NCBI RefSeq assembly: GCF_004364865.1
Contig: NZ_SOAU01000001.1
Coordinates: 4,434,001 to 4,498,000 of the forward strand
DNA: 64,000 nt
Reading direction: 5' to 3'
From: Ilumatobacter fluminis
GTDB lineage: Bacteria > Actinomycetota > Acidimicrobiia > Acidimicrobiales > Ilumatobacteraceae
Shown: positions 49,188 to 58,752 of the stretch, piece by piece
Layout of the letters: each line of letters begins with the position of its first letter
Position numbering within the stretch: the stretch's first letter is position 1
Notes under the pieces: generated by a model
The model's database searches: none
Told to the model about the DNA's origin: nothing
The model's input: the letters and a program-made list of their open reading frames with translations, nothing else
Program-made: the position numbers and the translations under genes

Positions 49188-50594
49188 CTACCGGACCCCG
49201 AACACGGAGACCGCCGGAGTGTCGACCGCCGACACGCGGTACAGCCATTGGGAGGAGCCGTCGCCGCTGGCCGCATAGGCCGACCGGACGTACGGCTCCC
49301 CGTCCACCGCCGTCCAACCGACGACGACCTGACCGGCCATGGCGACCGGCGGGTTGCCGGTGACGGGCCCTCCGTCCGTGCGGGCGATCAGTTCGTCGAT
49401 GGTCGTGCGCGCGTCGAGCAGGTCGGTGTCGAGGTTGGGCATGCCCTCCCCGAGCGTGGCGGTCGGGTCGGCGAGGCCGAGCACGGTCAACCAGGCCTCG
49501 GCGGCGGCCGGATCGGCCGCCCGGTACGCCTCCACGTCGACCACGTACGCCTCGCCGGCGATCGGGCTGCCGTCGGCGCCGGTCAGGCCGACCGAGGTGG
49601 TTCGTGCGTGGGGCGCGGCCGACTCGGGCAGCAGCACCGACGGCGACACGGCCGAGACGAACAGGGCGTCGGGTCCGGCGGCGAGGCTGGCGTCGCTGCG
49701 GCCGGTGCGGGTGGCGATGCCGGCGGCGACGTCGTAGCGGGCGACGTCGGTGGTGCCCGACTCGGCGGCGTCGCGCAGATCGCCGCCCGAGACGGTGGCG
49801 ATGAGGTACGTGTCGGTCGACAGGTCGGTGGCGACGTGGTGGACGACCGGGTCGGCCACCGACCCGAGGTCGTAGCGCAGCACGCTCGCCTCGATCGTGT
49901 TCGGCAGCCCTGCTGTCGCGACGGAGGCGGGTTCGTCGGCGGCCGGTTCGGCCCCGTTCAGGTCGTCGACGGCGGCTTGTGCGTCGTCGACGGCGCCGAG
50001 CAGTCCGCCGGCCGAGCCGGTGGCGACGTCGTTCAGGATGTCCATGCCGGCGATCACCTCGGCCTGTTCACCGACGGGTGAGAGCGCCGCCGGATCGTCA
50101 CCGGCCAGCTCGTCGAGTGCGCCGGTCGCTCCCCCGTCGCTGTCGGTGGCGACCTGTTCGTCGGCGTCGCGGGCGTCTTGTTCGTCCTGGAAGGCCTGGT
50201 ATGCGAAGTAGCCGGCGACCACCACGATGCCGCAGAAGACGACGAGGGTGAGGCGGGCGACGTTGCGGTTGCGGCGACGCTTCTTGTTCGCCTGCGCCCG
50301 CAGCTGTTCGACGGCCTCTCTCGACTCGGCGGTGGCGGTCGGCATGTCGCCGTAGGCGGGGTTGGCGTTGACCTTGATCTTCTGCGACTCGACCATCGCC
50401 TGCGCGTCGAACTCGGGCTCGGGCGCCGGCTCGGCGACGGGTTTGGGTGCCTCCGGCAGGTACGGCACCGCCGCCCCGTCGGGGGTGGTCGGGGGTGCCG
50501 GTGCCGGGTCGGGAAGTCTCGGAGCGTCCGGCAGCCGGGGCGCGTCAGGAGAGTCGGGCCCGACCCCGCCCAGGTCGCCGCCAGTGGCACTCAT
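49188..50594 (-). CDS. Single-pass membrane protein with proline-rich N terminus, unknown
   Basis: 468 residues. The first 90 are cytoplasmic and Pro/Ala-rich (APRLPDAPRLPDP). A basic patch (NKKRRRNRNVARL) precedes one hydrophobic helix (TLVVFCGIVVVAGYFAYQAF). The long extracellular part has an Asp/Ala-rich stretch, then a beta-rich domain (SVLRYDLGSV, DTYLIATVSG, VVGWTAVDGEPYVRSAY). I do not recognise a family. Topology is N-inside by the positive-inside rule. Confidence 0.75.
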   Translation of the reverse strand: MSATGGDLGGVGPDSPDAPRLPDAPRLPDPAPAPPTTPDGAAVPYLPEAPKPVAEPAPEPEFDAQAMVESQKIKVNANPAYGDMPTATAESREAVEQLRAQANKKRRRNRNVARLTLVVFCGIVVVAGYFAYQAFQDEQDARDADEQVATDSDGGATGALDELAGDDPAALSPVGEQAEVIAGMDILNDVATGSAGGLLGAVDDAQAAVDDLNGAEPAADEPASVATAGLPNTIEASVLRYDLGSVADPVVHHVATDLSTDTYLIATVSGGDLRDAAESGTTDVARYDVAAGIATRTGRSDASLAAGPDALFVSAVSPSVLLPESAAPHARTTSVGLTGADGSPIAGEAYVVDVEAYRAADPAAAEAWLTVLGLADPTATLGEGMPNLDTDLLDARTTIDELIARTDGGPVTGNPPVAMAGQVVVGWTAVDGEPYVRSAYAASGDGSSQWLYRVSAVDTPAVSVFGVR

Positions 50595-50663
50595 GACGCC
50601 CCCATGCTGCCACAGCAAGCACCCGTCGGCTCAGGTGCCGCAGAGAACGCCGACGAACCCACC

Positions 50664-50721
50664 GGGTCGGGTGTCGCAGGGAACGGCGACGAAGTCGACG
50701 CTTCCGAAGATCACCCGACCC
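50664..50721. repeat. 58-bp palindromic element (family B), copy 4
   Basis: GGGTCGGGTG...CACCCGACCC. Its sequence is closest to the complete element at 42235-42292, with which it shares GTCG.AGGGAACGGCGACG at the left. It lies in the gap between the 468-residue membrane protein start and the next gene's stop. Confidence 0.88.
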
Positions 50722-50732
50722 GGGAGAGCAGG

Positions 50733-51917
50733 TCAGGTGCGAGTGTCGACGACCCGCTCCGGCGAACCGTCAGCGTTCGCCGACGTGAACACCTCCGCGT
50801 CAATGGTGCCGAGGTGATCGGCGACGACATGCACCGTCGTGTGCTCAGAGTTGACGTAGCACACGAGGCCGTCGGCTCCGATGGGTGCGATCGCCACGTT
50901 CGGGTCGGTGGTCCCCACGTTGTAGTTGACGTTCGATGCGAGCGGTGCGACGTTCAAGTCGGACGACACGAGCTGACCGTTGCCTTCACCGTCGGCGAGG
51001 ATCGGCGTGATGTTCACGATGGCAGCATCGCCCGGGTCGCCGGCCACCTCGAAGCAAGCCCCCGCGTTCGGCTGGATCTTGCCAGTCGGGCTGAATCGAG
51101 TGTCGAGGCGCCGCACCGGATACCCATACTCATTCGCCAGAGTGAAGACCTCTTCGTCGACGGTGCCGAGGTGATCGAGCACGAAGTCGACATGGGCGTG
51201 CTCGGAGTTCTGCAGGCATACGTAGGATCCGAACCTTCCCCCCGGAAAGTCGGGGCCGAAGTCGATCTTCTCGAACGGAACGATGCCGAGGTTCGGGTCG
51301 ACGGAACCCGGTCCGAAGTTCACGTTCGAGGCGAACAGCTCCACATCGATCTCCGTCTTTGCGAGCAGTGCGTGTCCGTTCGCAGAGGCGTTGACCGGAG
51401 TGATGTTGAAGATGCCCGCACCTTCCGTGCGAGAGTCCAGGAAGCAGCCTCCGTCGCGAGGCTCGAAGAGCGGAGGCTCCCCTGGGAAGCGGCTGTCGAA
51501 CCACCGCTCGGGCTCGCCGGTTGGCAATGCCGGCTCATAGACGTCGCCGGCGATGGTGCCCAGGTGGTCGGCGACGAGGTGGACGCTCGCGTGGTTCGAG
51601 TTCACGAAACAGACCTCGCCATCAGCACCGATCGGAGCGATCGCCACGTTCGGGTCCGCGGTGCCGGGCTGGAAGTTGACGTTCGAACTCTCCGACGGAT
51701 TCGACACGTCGGACGAGATCAGCTTGCCGTTCCCCGCACCCTCGGCCTGCACCGGCGTCAAGTTGACCACAGCCGCATCACCGGGTTCCCCCTCCACGGC
51801 GAAGCAGCGACGCTCCCCGGGACCGATCTTGGCGTCAGCCGAGACCGACGCAGTGGAAATGACAGGAAGAGTCGCCGTGACGATCAGTGCCGCCCCAGCC
51901 ACATAACGTGACTTCAT
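50733..51917 (-). CDS. Secreted protein made of three repeat modules only
   Basis: About 394 residues. After a signal peptide (KSRYVAGAALIVTATLPVIS) the mature protein is three copies of a module of about 115-125 residues, also found at the C termini of the giant protein and the metalloprotease: RWFDSRFPGE, FNITPVNA..NGHALL, SNVNFGPGS.DPN, VCLQNSEHAHVDFVLDHLGT. The first copy lacks the RxxDTR strand, and the protein ends with an extra RVVDTRT, as if the C terminus supplies the missing strand. Two start codons (51929, 51917) are possible. The function is unknown; the modules probably bind surfaces or glycans. Confidence 0.8.
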   Translation of the reverse strand: MKSRYVAGAALIVTATLPVISTASVSADAKIGPGERRCFAVEGEPGDAAVVNLTPVQAEGAGNGKLISSDVSNPSESSNVNFQPGTADPNVAIAPIGADGEVCFVNSNHASVHLVADHLGTIAGDVYEPALPTGEPERWFDSRFPGEPPLFEPRDGGCFLDSRTEGAGIFNITPVNASANGHALLAKTEIDVELFASNVNFGPGSVDPNLGIVPFEKIDFGPDFPGGRFGSYVCLQNSEHAHVDFVLDHLGTVDEEVFTLANEYGYPVRRLDTRFSPTGKIQPNAGACFEVAGDPGDAAIVNITPILADGEGNGQLVSSDLNVAPLASNVNYNVGTTDPNVAIAPIGADGLVCYVNSEHTTVHVVADHLGTIDAEVFTSANADGSPERVVDTRT

Positions 51918-52106
51918 GCGCCGGATCATCCACGAACGCCCTCACCCCGAATAGTGCCCACCGCGACGTGTACCCGAAGCCCACCGGCAGTTATCCAACC
52001 AGCAATATCCAGCAGCAGTCACACAGCACCACGTGCCGGGAGAGCAGGTCAGCCCGCGAGCGTCGACCCGAGGCTCCGACTCGCCACGGTCGCGCTCGTC
52101 GGCGAC

Positions 52107-52508
52107 TCAACGGCGTGGCGGCAGATGTCGGTGAAGGTCGTAGTTGGCGACGGTGTCTGCGTGATCGTAGGCACTGATCCCGGCCCGGTTCTGGTGATGC
52201 GGGTCGGCACCGGCGTCGAGGAGCATGCGGATGATCGATCCGTCCCCGTCACGCACATTGAACATCGCGACGAGGAGGGGTGTTCGCCCGGTCCGATCGG
52301 CAGCGTCGACCGGTGCACCGGCGGCGATCAGCGCGCGACCGATGTCGGCGTGAAGTGACTGCGCGGCGAAATGGAGCGGCGTCCAGCCCTGCCGGTCGGC
52401 CAGAGCCGGGTCGGCGCCCGACTCGAGCAACCGCATCACATCAGCCACTCTCCCTTCGAGCGCTGCATAGTGCAGATCGCTCCGGCCGGCGCGGTCGAGG
52501 TCGCCCAT
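52107..52508 (-). CDS. Ankyrin-repeat protein
   Basis: A 133-residue protein with about four ankyrin repeats, read from DLHYAALEGRVADVMRLLES, TPLHFAAQSLHADIGRALIA and TPLLVAMFNVRDGDGSIIRML. It has no signal peptide and is probably a cytoplasmic protein-binding module. It is alone between a secreted-protein gene and a SEC-C gene. Confidence 0.88.
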   Translation of the reverse strand: MGDLDRAGRSDLHYAALEGRVADVMRLLESGADPALADRQGWTPLHFAAQSLHADIGRALIAAGAPVDAADRTGRTPLLVAMFNVRDGDGSIIRMLLDAGADPHHQNRAGISAYDHADTVANYDLHRHLPPRR

Positions 52509-52557
52509 GGTCGGAGTCTCGCAGGTCGCCGCAGGCGGCCGTGAGCGACCTGGCCGC

Positions 52558-54543
52558 TCAGTCGAGGGTCAGTTCGGCTGCCAGCACCCCGAGCAGGGCC
52601 TCGTTCTCGCCGGCCGCGATGGCCGCCATCGCCTCGTCGGCTCGTGAGGCGTCGAGCGGGAAGAATCCGCTCATCGACCGGTACGTGTCACCGACCGGCA
52701 GGGGTCGTCCGACGAAGTACTGGTCGGGTTCGATCCGTTCGTCGAGTTGCACACCGGCGACGACGACGATCTCGTCGGTCGCCACGTTCCGCAACCGCAG
52801 CTCGCCGCCGACCCGTGAGCCCCGTGTCGATTCGACGGCGTACACGGCACGCGGCACGTCTCGCCACACGGCGGCGAGCTCGCGTTCGTCGTCGGGGAGC
52901 AGCTGCCCGCGCTGCTCGAGGAACTGGTTCCACTCCTCGTACTCGTCCAGCACCAGATCCATCGTGAACGGCAGGTCGATCAGGCTCTCGTAGAGGTCGT
53001 CGGCGTGCTCCGACAGTCCGGCGGCGACGAACTCGAGCATGTCGGGTGCTTCGCCACGCACGAAGCGGCACGCCTTTTCGTAGAGCCACGGCGCCCGTTC
53101 GTCGAGGGCGAGCGCCTCCTTGCCGAGGTGGCACTGCTTGTACTTGCGACCCGATCCGCAGGGGCACGGGTCGTTGCGCTTCACGTCGGTGCGGGCACGG
53201 CGGCCGGTGAACGGCTGGATCTCATCGAGCAGTCGCAACGCTTCCTCGGGCAGCATCGACTCGTCGTCGGCCCGCGTCACCCCGGCTCGGGTGAGCAGCT
53301 GCTGGGCCTTGGCCGCCTCCGAGCGGTCGGCGGCGTTGAACGCGGCTTCGACGAGGAGCAGCGAGTGCGTCGTCGATTCGTCGACGTGCGTCTCGACGAT
53401 GCGGATGGCGTCGTCCCATTCGCCGGCGATCGCGTGGCACAGCGACCGGAGCCACACGACGCCGCTCACGTCGACACCGGTGCCGCCGACCCCGGCGAGG
53501 ATCGACTCGGTGAAGGTCTGGATGGCGTGGAAGTTCAGCCCACGCTCCTGAGTCTCCTGGAGGAAGGCGCCGGTGATGCTCGAGTCGGCGAGCAGCCCGG
53601 CGAACAGGATGCGGGCGCCGGCTCGTTCGTCGTCGGTACCCCCGAACGCCGCGTCGCCGATCTCGGCCACGAGTTCGCAGGCGCCGACCATCATCATGAG
53701 CCCGTCGAGCTGATCGTCGGAGAGGCCGTAGGCGGCGCTGAGCCGGTTGCGGTTCTGCCAAGCACCGAGCCCGTCCCAGTCGAAGCCGGTCTCGGCGACG
53801 AGGCCGTCGTTCAGTTCGAGTCCGGCTGCGGCGAGCAGTTCCGGCACCGGCGCGATCGGTGCCTTCCGGAACGCGTCGCCGTTGCGTGCAAGCGCTTCGA
53901 GGAGCACCGAGACGACGACCGTGAACTGTGGCCGCTGTGACACGTCGCCGAATCCGCTGGCGTCGTGTTCGGTCGCGACCTCGTCGTACGCGGCGCGCAC
54001 CGCGGCGACCTGATCGGGGTCGGGTGCCGGTGCCTGATCCAGCGGTTCGACCCGGATGCCGTCGGTGGTGACGTGGAACGCTGCGATCGGGCCGACACCC
54101 TCGAGCCAGTCGGCGCTGCCGTAGATGACGTCGGCGTCGTGGTCGTCGACCCAGATGCCGACGTCGCGCAACCGATCGATCTCGTTGCCGTCGGCGTCGA
54201 GGCGCGGCACCGGATTGGTGACCAGCCACCACGCCAGCGTGATGAGGTGTGGTTCGGCACGCACGAAGCCGCCGGGAATCTCGTGCGGCGTTCCGTCGGA
54301 ACGGGTGCCGTCGCTGCTCTCACCGCTGGCGTCGTCGGGGTCGATCGGCACGGTCCAGACCGTCCCGTCGTGCAGCGCCGGTGAATAGGCGAGCGACTCG
54401 CCGATCACGGCGAAGCGGCCGTCCATCTGCACGGCCCGCCGGATGTCCATCTCCGACACCTCGGCCCGCTCGGCCAGTTCGGCGAGCGGCACCGCCCCGT
54501 TCCCGATCAGTTCGACCAGACGCTCCACCAGTTCGGTACTCAC
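52558..54543 (-). CDS. SEC-C zinc-motif protein with N-terminal HTH-like region
   Basis: 661 residues. Residues 1-60 read as a helix-turn-helix (VPLAELAERAEVSEMDIRRAV). The middle is helical and unassigned. The SEC-C metal-binding motif is RNDPCPCGSGRKYKQC (about 451-472), the C-x-C-x8-[CH]-C type also found at the SecA C terminus. The C-terminal 190 residues (YEKACRFVRGEA, VLDEYEEWNQFLEQRG, FFPLDASRADEAMA) have no family I know. Its role is unknown. Confidence 0.8.
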   Translation of the reverse strand: MSTELVERLVELIGNGAVPLAELAERAEVSEMDIRRAVQMDGRFAVIGESLAYSPALHDGTVWTVPIDPDDASGESSDGTRSDGTPHEIPGGFVRAEPHLITLAWWLVTNPVPRLDADGNEIDRLRDVGIWVDDHDADVIYGSADWLEGVGPIAAFHVTTDGIRVEPLDQAPAPDPDQVAAVRAAYDEVATEHDASGFGDVSQRPQFTVVVSVLLEALARNGDAFRKAPIAPVPELLAAAGLELNDGLVAETGFDWDGLGAWQNRNRLSAAYGLSDDQLDGLMMMVGACELVAEIGDAAFGGTDDERAGARILFAGLLADSSITGAFLQETQERGLNFHAIQTFTESILAGVGGTGVDVSGVVWLRSLCHAIAGEWDDAIRIVETHVDESTTHSLLLVEAAFNAADRSEAAKAQQLLTRAGVTRADDESMLPEEALRLLDEIQPFTGRRARTDVKRNDPCPCGSGRKYKQCHLGKEALALDERAPWLYEKACRFVRGEAPDMLEFVAAGLSEHADDLYESLIDLPFTMDLVLDEYEEWNQFLEQRGQLLPDDERELAAVWRDVPRAVYAVESTRGSRVGGELRLRNVATDEIVVVAGVQLDERIEPDQYFVGRPLPVGDTYRSMSGFFPLDASRADEAMAAIAAGENEALLGVLAAELTLD

Positions 54544-54681
54544 ACCCCCAGTCTGCCGGGAAGTGCCCGGGTCAGGTGTCGGGGTGAGCGGTGACGCAAT
54601 CGGTGATTCGGGGTATCACTCACCCTGGCTCAGCGGTTGACTCTCACGTGTCGATGACTCGCACGGGCTCCCACCTCGTAC
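54544..54681. other. Gap downstream of the exopolysaccharide operon
   Basis: GGGTGAG (54582-54588) and CTCACCC (54619-54625) can pair, with an imperfect inner stem, 57 bases beyond the BY-kinase stop. This may be the operon terminator, but the hairpin is weaker than the others in the window. Confidence 0.35.
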
Positions 54682-56262
54682 TCAGGCAGACGTGGAGTCC
54701 ATCGCTTCCGAACGGTACGCGTACGTGCCACCGCGGCGACCGGCTTGGTTGAGTACCACGCCGGCCGTCGGCGCCCCTGCCTGCCCGAGCCGTGCGAGCG
54801 CTTCGGCTGCGTCGCCGCTCGACGTCGAGCGGGCTTCGATGACGAACAACACGGCATCGACGTGTCGTGAGAGTGCCACCGCGTCGGCGACGGGAAGGAC
54901 GGGCGGCGAGTCGACGATGACGAAGTCGTATCGAGCGGTGAGAGCTTGCAGCACGTCGGCGCAGCGGTCGCGGAGGAACAGCTCACCGGGGTTCGATAGG
55001 ACGGCACCCGCCGGCAGCACGTCGAGTGTCGCTCCGTCGCCGACCCTGATCGTGTGGGGTGTGACGTCGTCGGCCCCCATCATCTGATCGGTGAACCCTG
55101 GCGACCTGGACACGGAGAAGGTGTTGTGCAGCTGTGGGCGGCGGAGGTCGCAGTCGACGATCACGACCGATCGGCCAGCCTGTGCGAACACGCAGGCGAG
55201 GTTCGCAGCCGTCGTGGTCTTTCCTTCTCCGGCTACGGCGCTCGTCACCTGGATCAGCCCGACGTGCTGTTCGAGCCCGAGGAAGATCAGGTTGTTGCGA
55301 AGGCCGCGGAACATCTCGACGGCGACGTCGTTCGGCGACGAGATCGAGACCGGCCGCGGATCGGGTGGCGGATCCATCGGCACGACGGCGAGCGTCGGAC
55401 TGGTGGTGATCTTGGCAACGTCCTGCTCGGTGCGGACCGAGTCGTCGAGTCGTTCGGCCAGTAGCACCACGATCACGCCGAGCACGGCGCCGATGAACGC
55501 AGCGATCGCTGCCGAGCGCAGCGGCGTCGGTTCGACGGGGTCGACGGGCAGCTCGGCGATCTGCACGACAGCAGCGCCACCGGTCTTCAGGCCGGCGTCG
55601 ACCTGGAGCTGGCCGAGAGTCTCCTGGAATGCCGCCTGTTGTGCGAGCAGCGAGCTGCGCAGCGGGTCGTCACTCGCCAGTTCGTCGATGCTGACCTGGA
55701 GTTCGGCGAGCTTCTCTTGGATCTGTTCGCCGGCCGCAAGGAGCTCTTCGACGGCCTGGTCGCGCCGTTCCTCGATGTACTCCTCGACGTATGCGTTCGC
55801 GAGATCGCGTGCCTGCTCGGGGTCGTTGCTTCGAACGGTGACGACGATGACGTCGGTGACCCCGACCGCTCGCGCCTCGGCTTCGGCTGGGTCGTCGATC
55901 TCGAGGCGTCGCTCGACGCGGGTGCGGACGCGTTCACCCTCGATCACCTCGATCTCGGTTTGGATTGCCCTGGTCGCGTCGGCGCCTCGGAGTTCGGAGT
56001 CATCGGCGAACAGCGAGTCGCCGCCACCGGTCTCGACCAGGAGGCGCGCTTCGGCTTCGTACACCTGGTCTTGGGCGAGCGAGGTCGCGAGCGACAGCAC
56101 GACGGCCACGCCGACGAACGCGGCGATCACCCACCAGCGACGACGCAGCACGCCGGCGTAGTCCCGCACCGTCATCTCGTCGTTCGGCAACTCCATAGGG
56201 TCGGAGCGAGGGTACTCGCTCGCCGTGGTCGCCGCCCGATGATCGGGTGTACGTCGCGACAC
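54682..56262 (-). CDS. Wzz-like chain-length determinant fused to tyrosine autokinase (BY-kinase)
   Basis: 526 residues. The Wzz part has helices at about 44-62 and 251-270 around a coiled extracellular region (EELLAAGEQIQEKLAELQVS). The kinase part has Walker A SAVAGEGKTTTAAN (about 340-353), A' VVIVDCDLRRP, Walker B DFVIVDSPP and a short C-terminal tail with two Tyr (TYAYRSE). It controls polymer length and export in Wzy-dependent pathways, and the tail Tyr are the usual autophosphorylation sites. The GTG start at 56262 follows the stop of the polymerase gene by one base, with AAAGGA upstream. Last gene of the exopolysaccharide operon. Confidence 0.9.
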   Translation of the reverse strand: MSRRTPDHRAATTASEYPRSDPMELPNDEMTVRDYAGVLRRRWWVIAAFVGVAVVLSLATSLAQDQVYEAEARLLVETGGGDSLFADDSELRGADATRAIQTEIEVIEGERVRTRVERRLEIDDPAEAEARAVGVTDVIVVTVRSNDPEQARDLANAYVEEYIEERRDQAVEELLAAGEQIQEKLAELQVSIDELASDDPLRSSLLAQQAAFQETLGQLQVDAGLKTGGAAVVQIAELPVDPVEPTPLRSAAIAAFIGAVLGVIVVLLAERLDDSVRTEQDVAKITTSPTLAVVPMDPPPDPRPVSISSPNDVAVEMFRGLRNNLIFLGLEQHVGLIQVTSAVAGEGKTTTAANLACVFAQAGRSVVIVDCDLRRPQLHNTFSVSRSPGFTDQMMGADDVTPHTIRVGDGATLDVLPAGAVLSNPGELFLRDRCADVLQALTARYDFVIVDSPPVLPVADAVALSRHVDAVLFVIEARSTSSGDAAEALARLGQAGAPTAGVVLNQAGRRGGTYAYRSEAMDSTSA

Positions 56263-56263
56263 G

Positions 56264-57637
56264 TCAGTTCGTCCTTTCGAGCGGTGCGCCACTCCGTGAA
56301 GCCGGTGCGATCACCGGCACGTGCTGCTGCGCGCCTGTCGGTTGCGACCTCGCCGCCGACCGGCGCCGACTCGCCACACCAGCGACGACGAGCAGTGGGA
56401 CGCCCCAACGGATGAGTCGTGCGATCGACTGTTCCTCGAGCCCCGTGCGCATCGCCATGACGACCAGCGCCCCGGTGACACCGGCGGCCAGGCCCCGGCC
56501 GGCGATCGCCGAGGCGCTCGCCCGATCGAGCAGGAACAGCGCTACCCCGGAGAGCATCCCACCGACGAAGACTCCCGACCACCCGAGATAGAGGAACCAT
56601 TCGCCCGGTCCGCCGAGTGGCCAGCCGTTGCTGGCACGGGTGACGTACTGGAGCTTGAAGCGGAGGTTGACGTTGGCAGCGTCATCGCCGGACAGCGGCC
56701 CGGCGATCGACTGGGTCCACTTGTCGACGAGCGATCCCAGCCCATCGGACGGGTAGACCTCGCCGCTGTCTCGGACGGCCAGCAACGTCGCGTCGTACCA
56801 CTGCTGGTTGGCAGCCAACGACAGATTCGACACCACGTTCTCGGACGAGATCGAGTCGGTCGCCGACGCGTCCACCACGGCATAGCGGGCGAGGCGGAGC
56901 CCGTAGAGACCCATGGTGAGTAGCAGCACGGCGACGGCGATCGTCAGCGCTCGCTTCCCGGTGTCTCGCGTCCTGTGGCCTGCGCCGAACCAGGTCGCAA
57001 CGAACAGGCTCAGCGTCAGGACAGCGAACATGCCGACCACACCCCGGGTCCCCCACAGGAAGACCGACACGCTGGCGAGGGCTCCGGCCCCGAGGTACCG
57101 GGCGAGTCGGAGTGGCCAGTGGCGACCGAGCAACGCCAGGTAGGCGTAGAGCGAGGTTGCGACGATCGCCGGCAGACGAAGGGCGTTCTCGACGCCGATG
57201 GTCCTCGCGCGTCGCGCCGCTCCGATCGCGCCGCCGATTCCCCCGTAACGGACGAGCAGCCAGGCGGCGCTGACCGCTGCGAGGGCGAGCGCCCACGACG
57301 CCGCCTGGCGCAGACCCGAGAGTTCGGCGAGTGATTCGTCTGCGCTCGGCACCGTCGTGGCGGAGCCTGGAGCGAGGGCGCCGGAGGTGACAGCGAGCAC
57401 GATGAAGAAGCCGCCGATCACGACGTTGCCCGCTGCGTAGGCCGCATCGTCGGCCGTCGGCGCGTACTGGGCCGGAAACGGTGGGACGAGGTCGAGGTAG
57501 ATCAGAACGGCTCGGAACGCATAGAAGTGGATCGCGGAGCCGAGGAGAACGAGTGCCGCCACCGGGTAGTAGGTGCGGAGCCGCCACAGTGCCCCGAGAC
57601 CGCCGAAGAGCACGAGGAGCGATGCGGTCGCAGCCAC
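56264..57637 (-). CDS. Multi-spanning O-antigen polymerase-like (Wzy-type) protein
   Basis: 457 residues with about 10-11 hydrophobic segments and a large loop between them (about 255-330, SENVVSNLSLAANQQWYDA), as in oligosaccharide-repeat polymerases. The periplasm-facing side should join lipid-linked repeats. The gene is two bases from the preceding glycosyltransferase and one base from the BY-kinase. The family is diverse in sequence, so the substrate cannot be inferred. Confidence 0.75.
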   Translation of the reverse strand: MAATASLLVLFGGLGALWRLRTYYPVAALVLLGSAIHFYAFRAVLIYLDLVPPFPAQYAPTADDAAYAAGNVVIGGFFIVLAVTSGALAPGSATTVPSADESLAELSGLRQAASWALALAAVSAAWLLVRYGGIGGAIGAARRARTIGVENALRLPAIVATSLYAYLALLGRHWPLRLARYLGAGALASVSVFLWGTRGVVGMFAVLTLSLFVATWFGAGHRTRDTGKRALTIAVAVLLLTMGLYGLRLARYAVVDASATDSISSENVVSNLSLAANQQWYDATLLAVRDSGEVYPSDGLGSLVDKWTQSIAGPLSGDDAANVNLRFKLQYVTRASNGWPLGGPGEWFLYLGWSGVFVGGMLSGVALFLLDRASASAIAGRGLAAGVTGALVVMAMRTGLEEQSIARLIRWGVPLLVVAGVASRRRSAARSQPTGAQQHVPVIAPASRSGAPLERTN

Positions 57638-57639
57638 GC

Positions 57640-58752
57640 TCAGTTCCGCCTGACGGTGTCGAGGATCCCGACGAATGCGTCGATCATCGCCGCCGAGGCG
57701 AAGTGTTCGGCCACGTGTGTTCGCCCCTCCACTCCCATCTTCGCTGCGAGCTCGGGGTCGGCGAGCAGACGTGCGATGCGGTCACCGGCGGCGACGTGAT
57801 CGCCCGGCTCGACGACGAATCCGGTCACCGCATCGGTGACGACACTGGCGGTTGCTCCGACGTCGGATGCGATGATCGGAATCGCAGCAGCGGATCCCTC
57901 GATCAGGGCACGGGGCGTTCCCTCCGCATGGGCAAGGTGGACGACGACAGCCGCACGCTCCAGTTCGGCGGCGACGTCGTCGGTCCAGCCGGCGAACTCG
58001 ACGTCGACCTCATCGAGAGCGGCGGCGGCCGCGACCCGCTCGCGCTCCTCGCGCTCGTCGGGTGTGTTGACTCCGCCCACGATGCGCAGACGAAGTCGAC
58101 GTTCGAGGATGCGCTGCGCCGCGGCGACGGCGTGCACGTTGTCGACCAGACCCTTTCGTGGGAAGAAGCCGCCGACCGACAGCACCAGGTCGGGTTCAGC
58201 GCCGGCTCGGTCGAGGGTCGTGAACGGGTCGAGCTCGAGCCCGATCGGGACGACGTCGTCGAGACCGGCCGATGTCGAGGCGACGGCTTCCGACAAGCCG
58301 ACCCGCCTGGTCGCGCATCGCGCTGCGAGCCTCGACAGGCGGCCGAAGTCCTGTTGGATCTGGACGTACCAGATCACCGGGGCGACGATCCGGTTCGTCG
58401 CACCGAGGAGCAGGACGGAGCGGATCGAGTTGGCGAGCACGGCGTCGACCTCGAGCTCGCGGCATCGTCGAGCGACTCGCCAGTTCGTCGCCAGCGCAGC
58501 CGCCGCGCTGCGCAGCTTGCCGATGACCCCGTCGTGCAGGATCGTGCGGTCGTAGCGCCGCAGCGACGGCGGTTGCCTCACGATCGACGTCTCGAAGCCG
58601 ATCGCCTCGGCGCGCTGCAGGAAGGGCCCGTCGTCGACGCTGATCACCACGGCGTCGTTCCCGGCCTCACGGAGACCGTCGAGGAGTGCCAACGACGTCA
58701 GTTTGGCCCCATAGATCCCGTGGGGTCGGTCGTCGAACAGGGCAACGCGCAT
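57640..58752 (-). CDS. GT4-type glycosyltransferase
   Basis: 370 residues of GT-B fold. The N-terminal half begins MRVALFDDRPHGIYGAKLTSL. The C-terminal half has LVLSVGGFFPRKGLVDNVHA, LRLRIVGGVN, AAVVVHLAHAEGTPRALIEGSA (the E-x7-E donor-site region) and TGFVVEPGD. It transfers a sugar from a nucleotide donor to the growing lipid-linked repeat on the cytoplasmic side. Its start overlaps the upstream sulfotransferase stop by one base (TGATG). Confidence 0.88.
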   Translation of the reverse strand: MRVALFDDRPHGIYGAKLTSLALLDGLREAGNDAVVISVDDGPFLQRAEAIGFETSIVRQPPSLRRYDRTILHDGVIGKLRSAAAALATNWRVARRCRELEVDAVLANSIRSVLLLGATNRIVAPVIWYVQIQQDFGRLSRLAARCATRRVGLSEAVASTSAGLDDVVPIGLELDPFTTLDRAGAEPDLVLSVGGFFPRKGLVDNVHAVAAAQRILERRLRLRIVGGVNTPDEREERERVAAAAALDEVDVEFAGWTDDVAAELERAAVVVHLAHAEGTPRALIEGSAAAIPIIASDVGATASVVTDAVTGFVVEPGDHVAAGDRIARLLADPELAAKMGVEGRTHVAEHFASAAMIDAFVGILDTVRRN

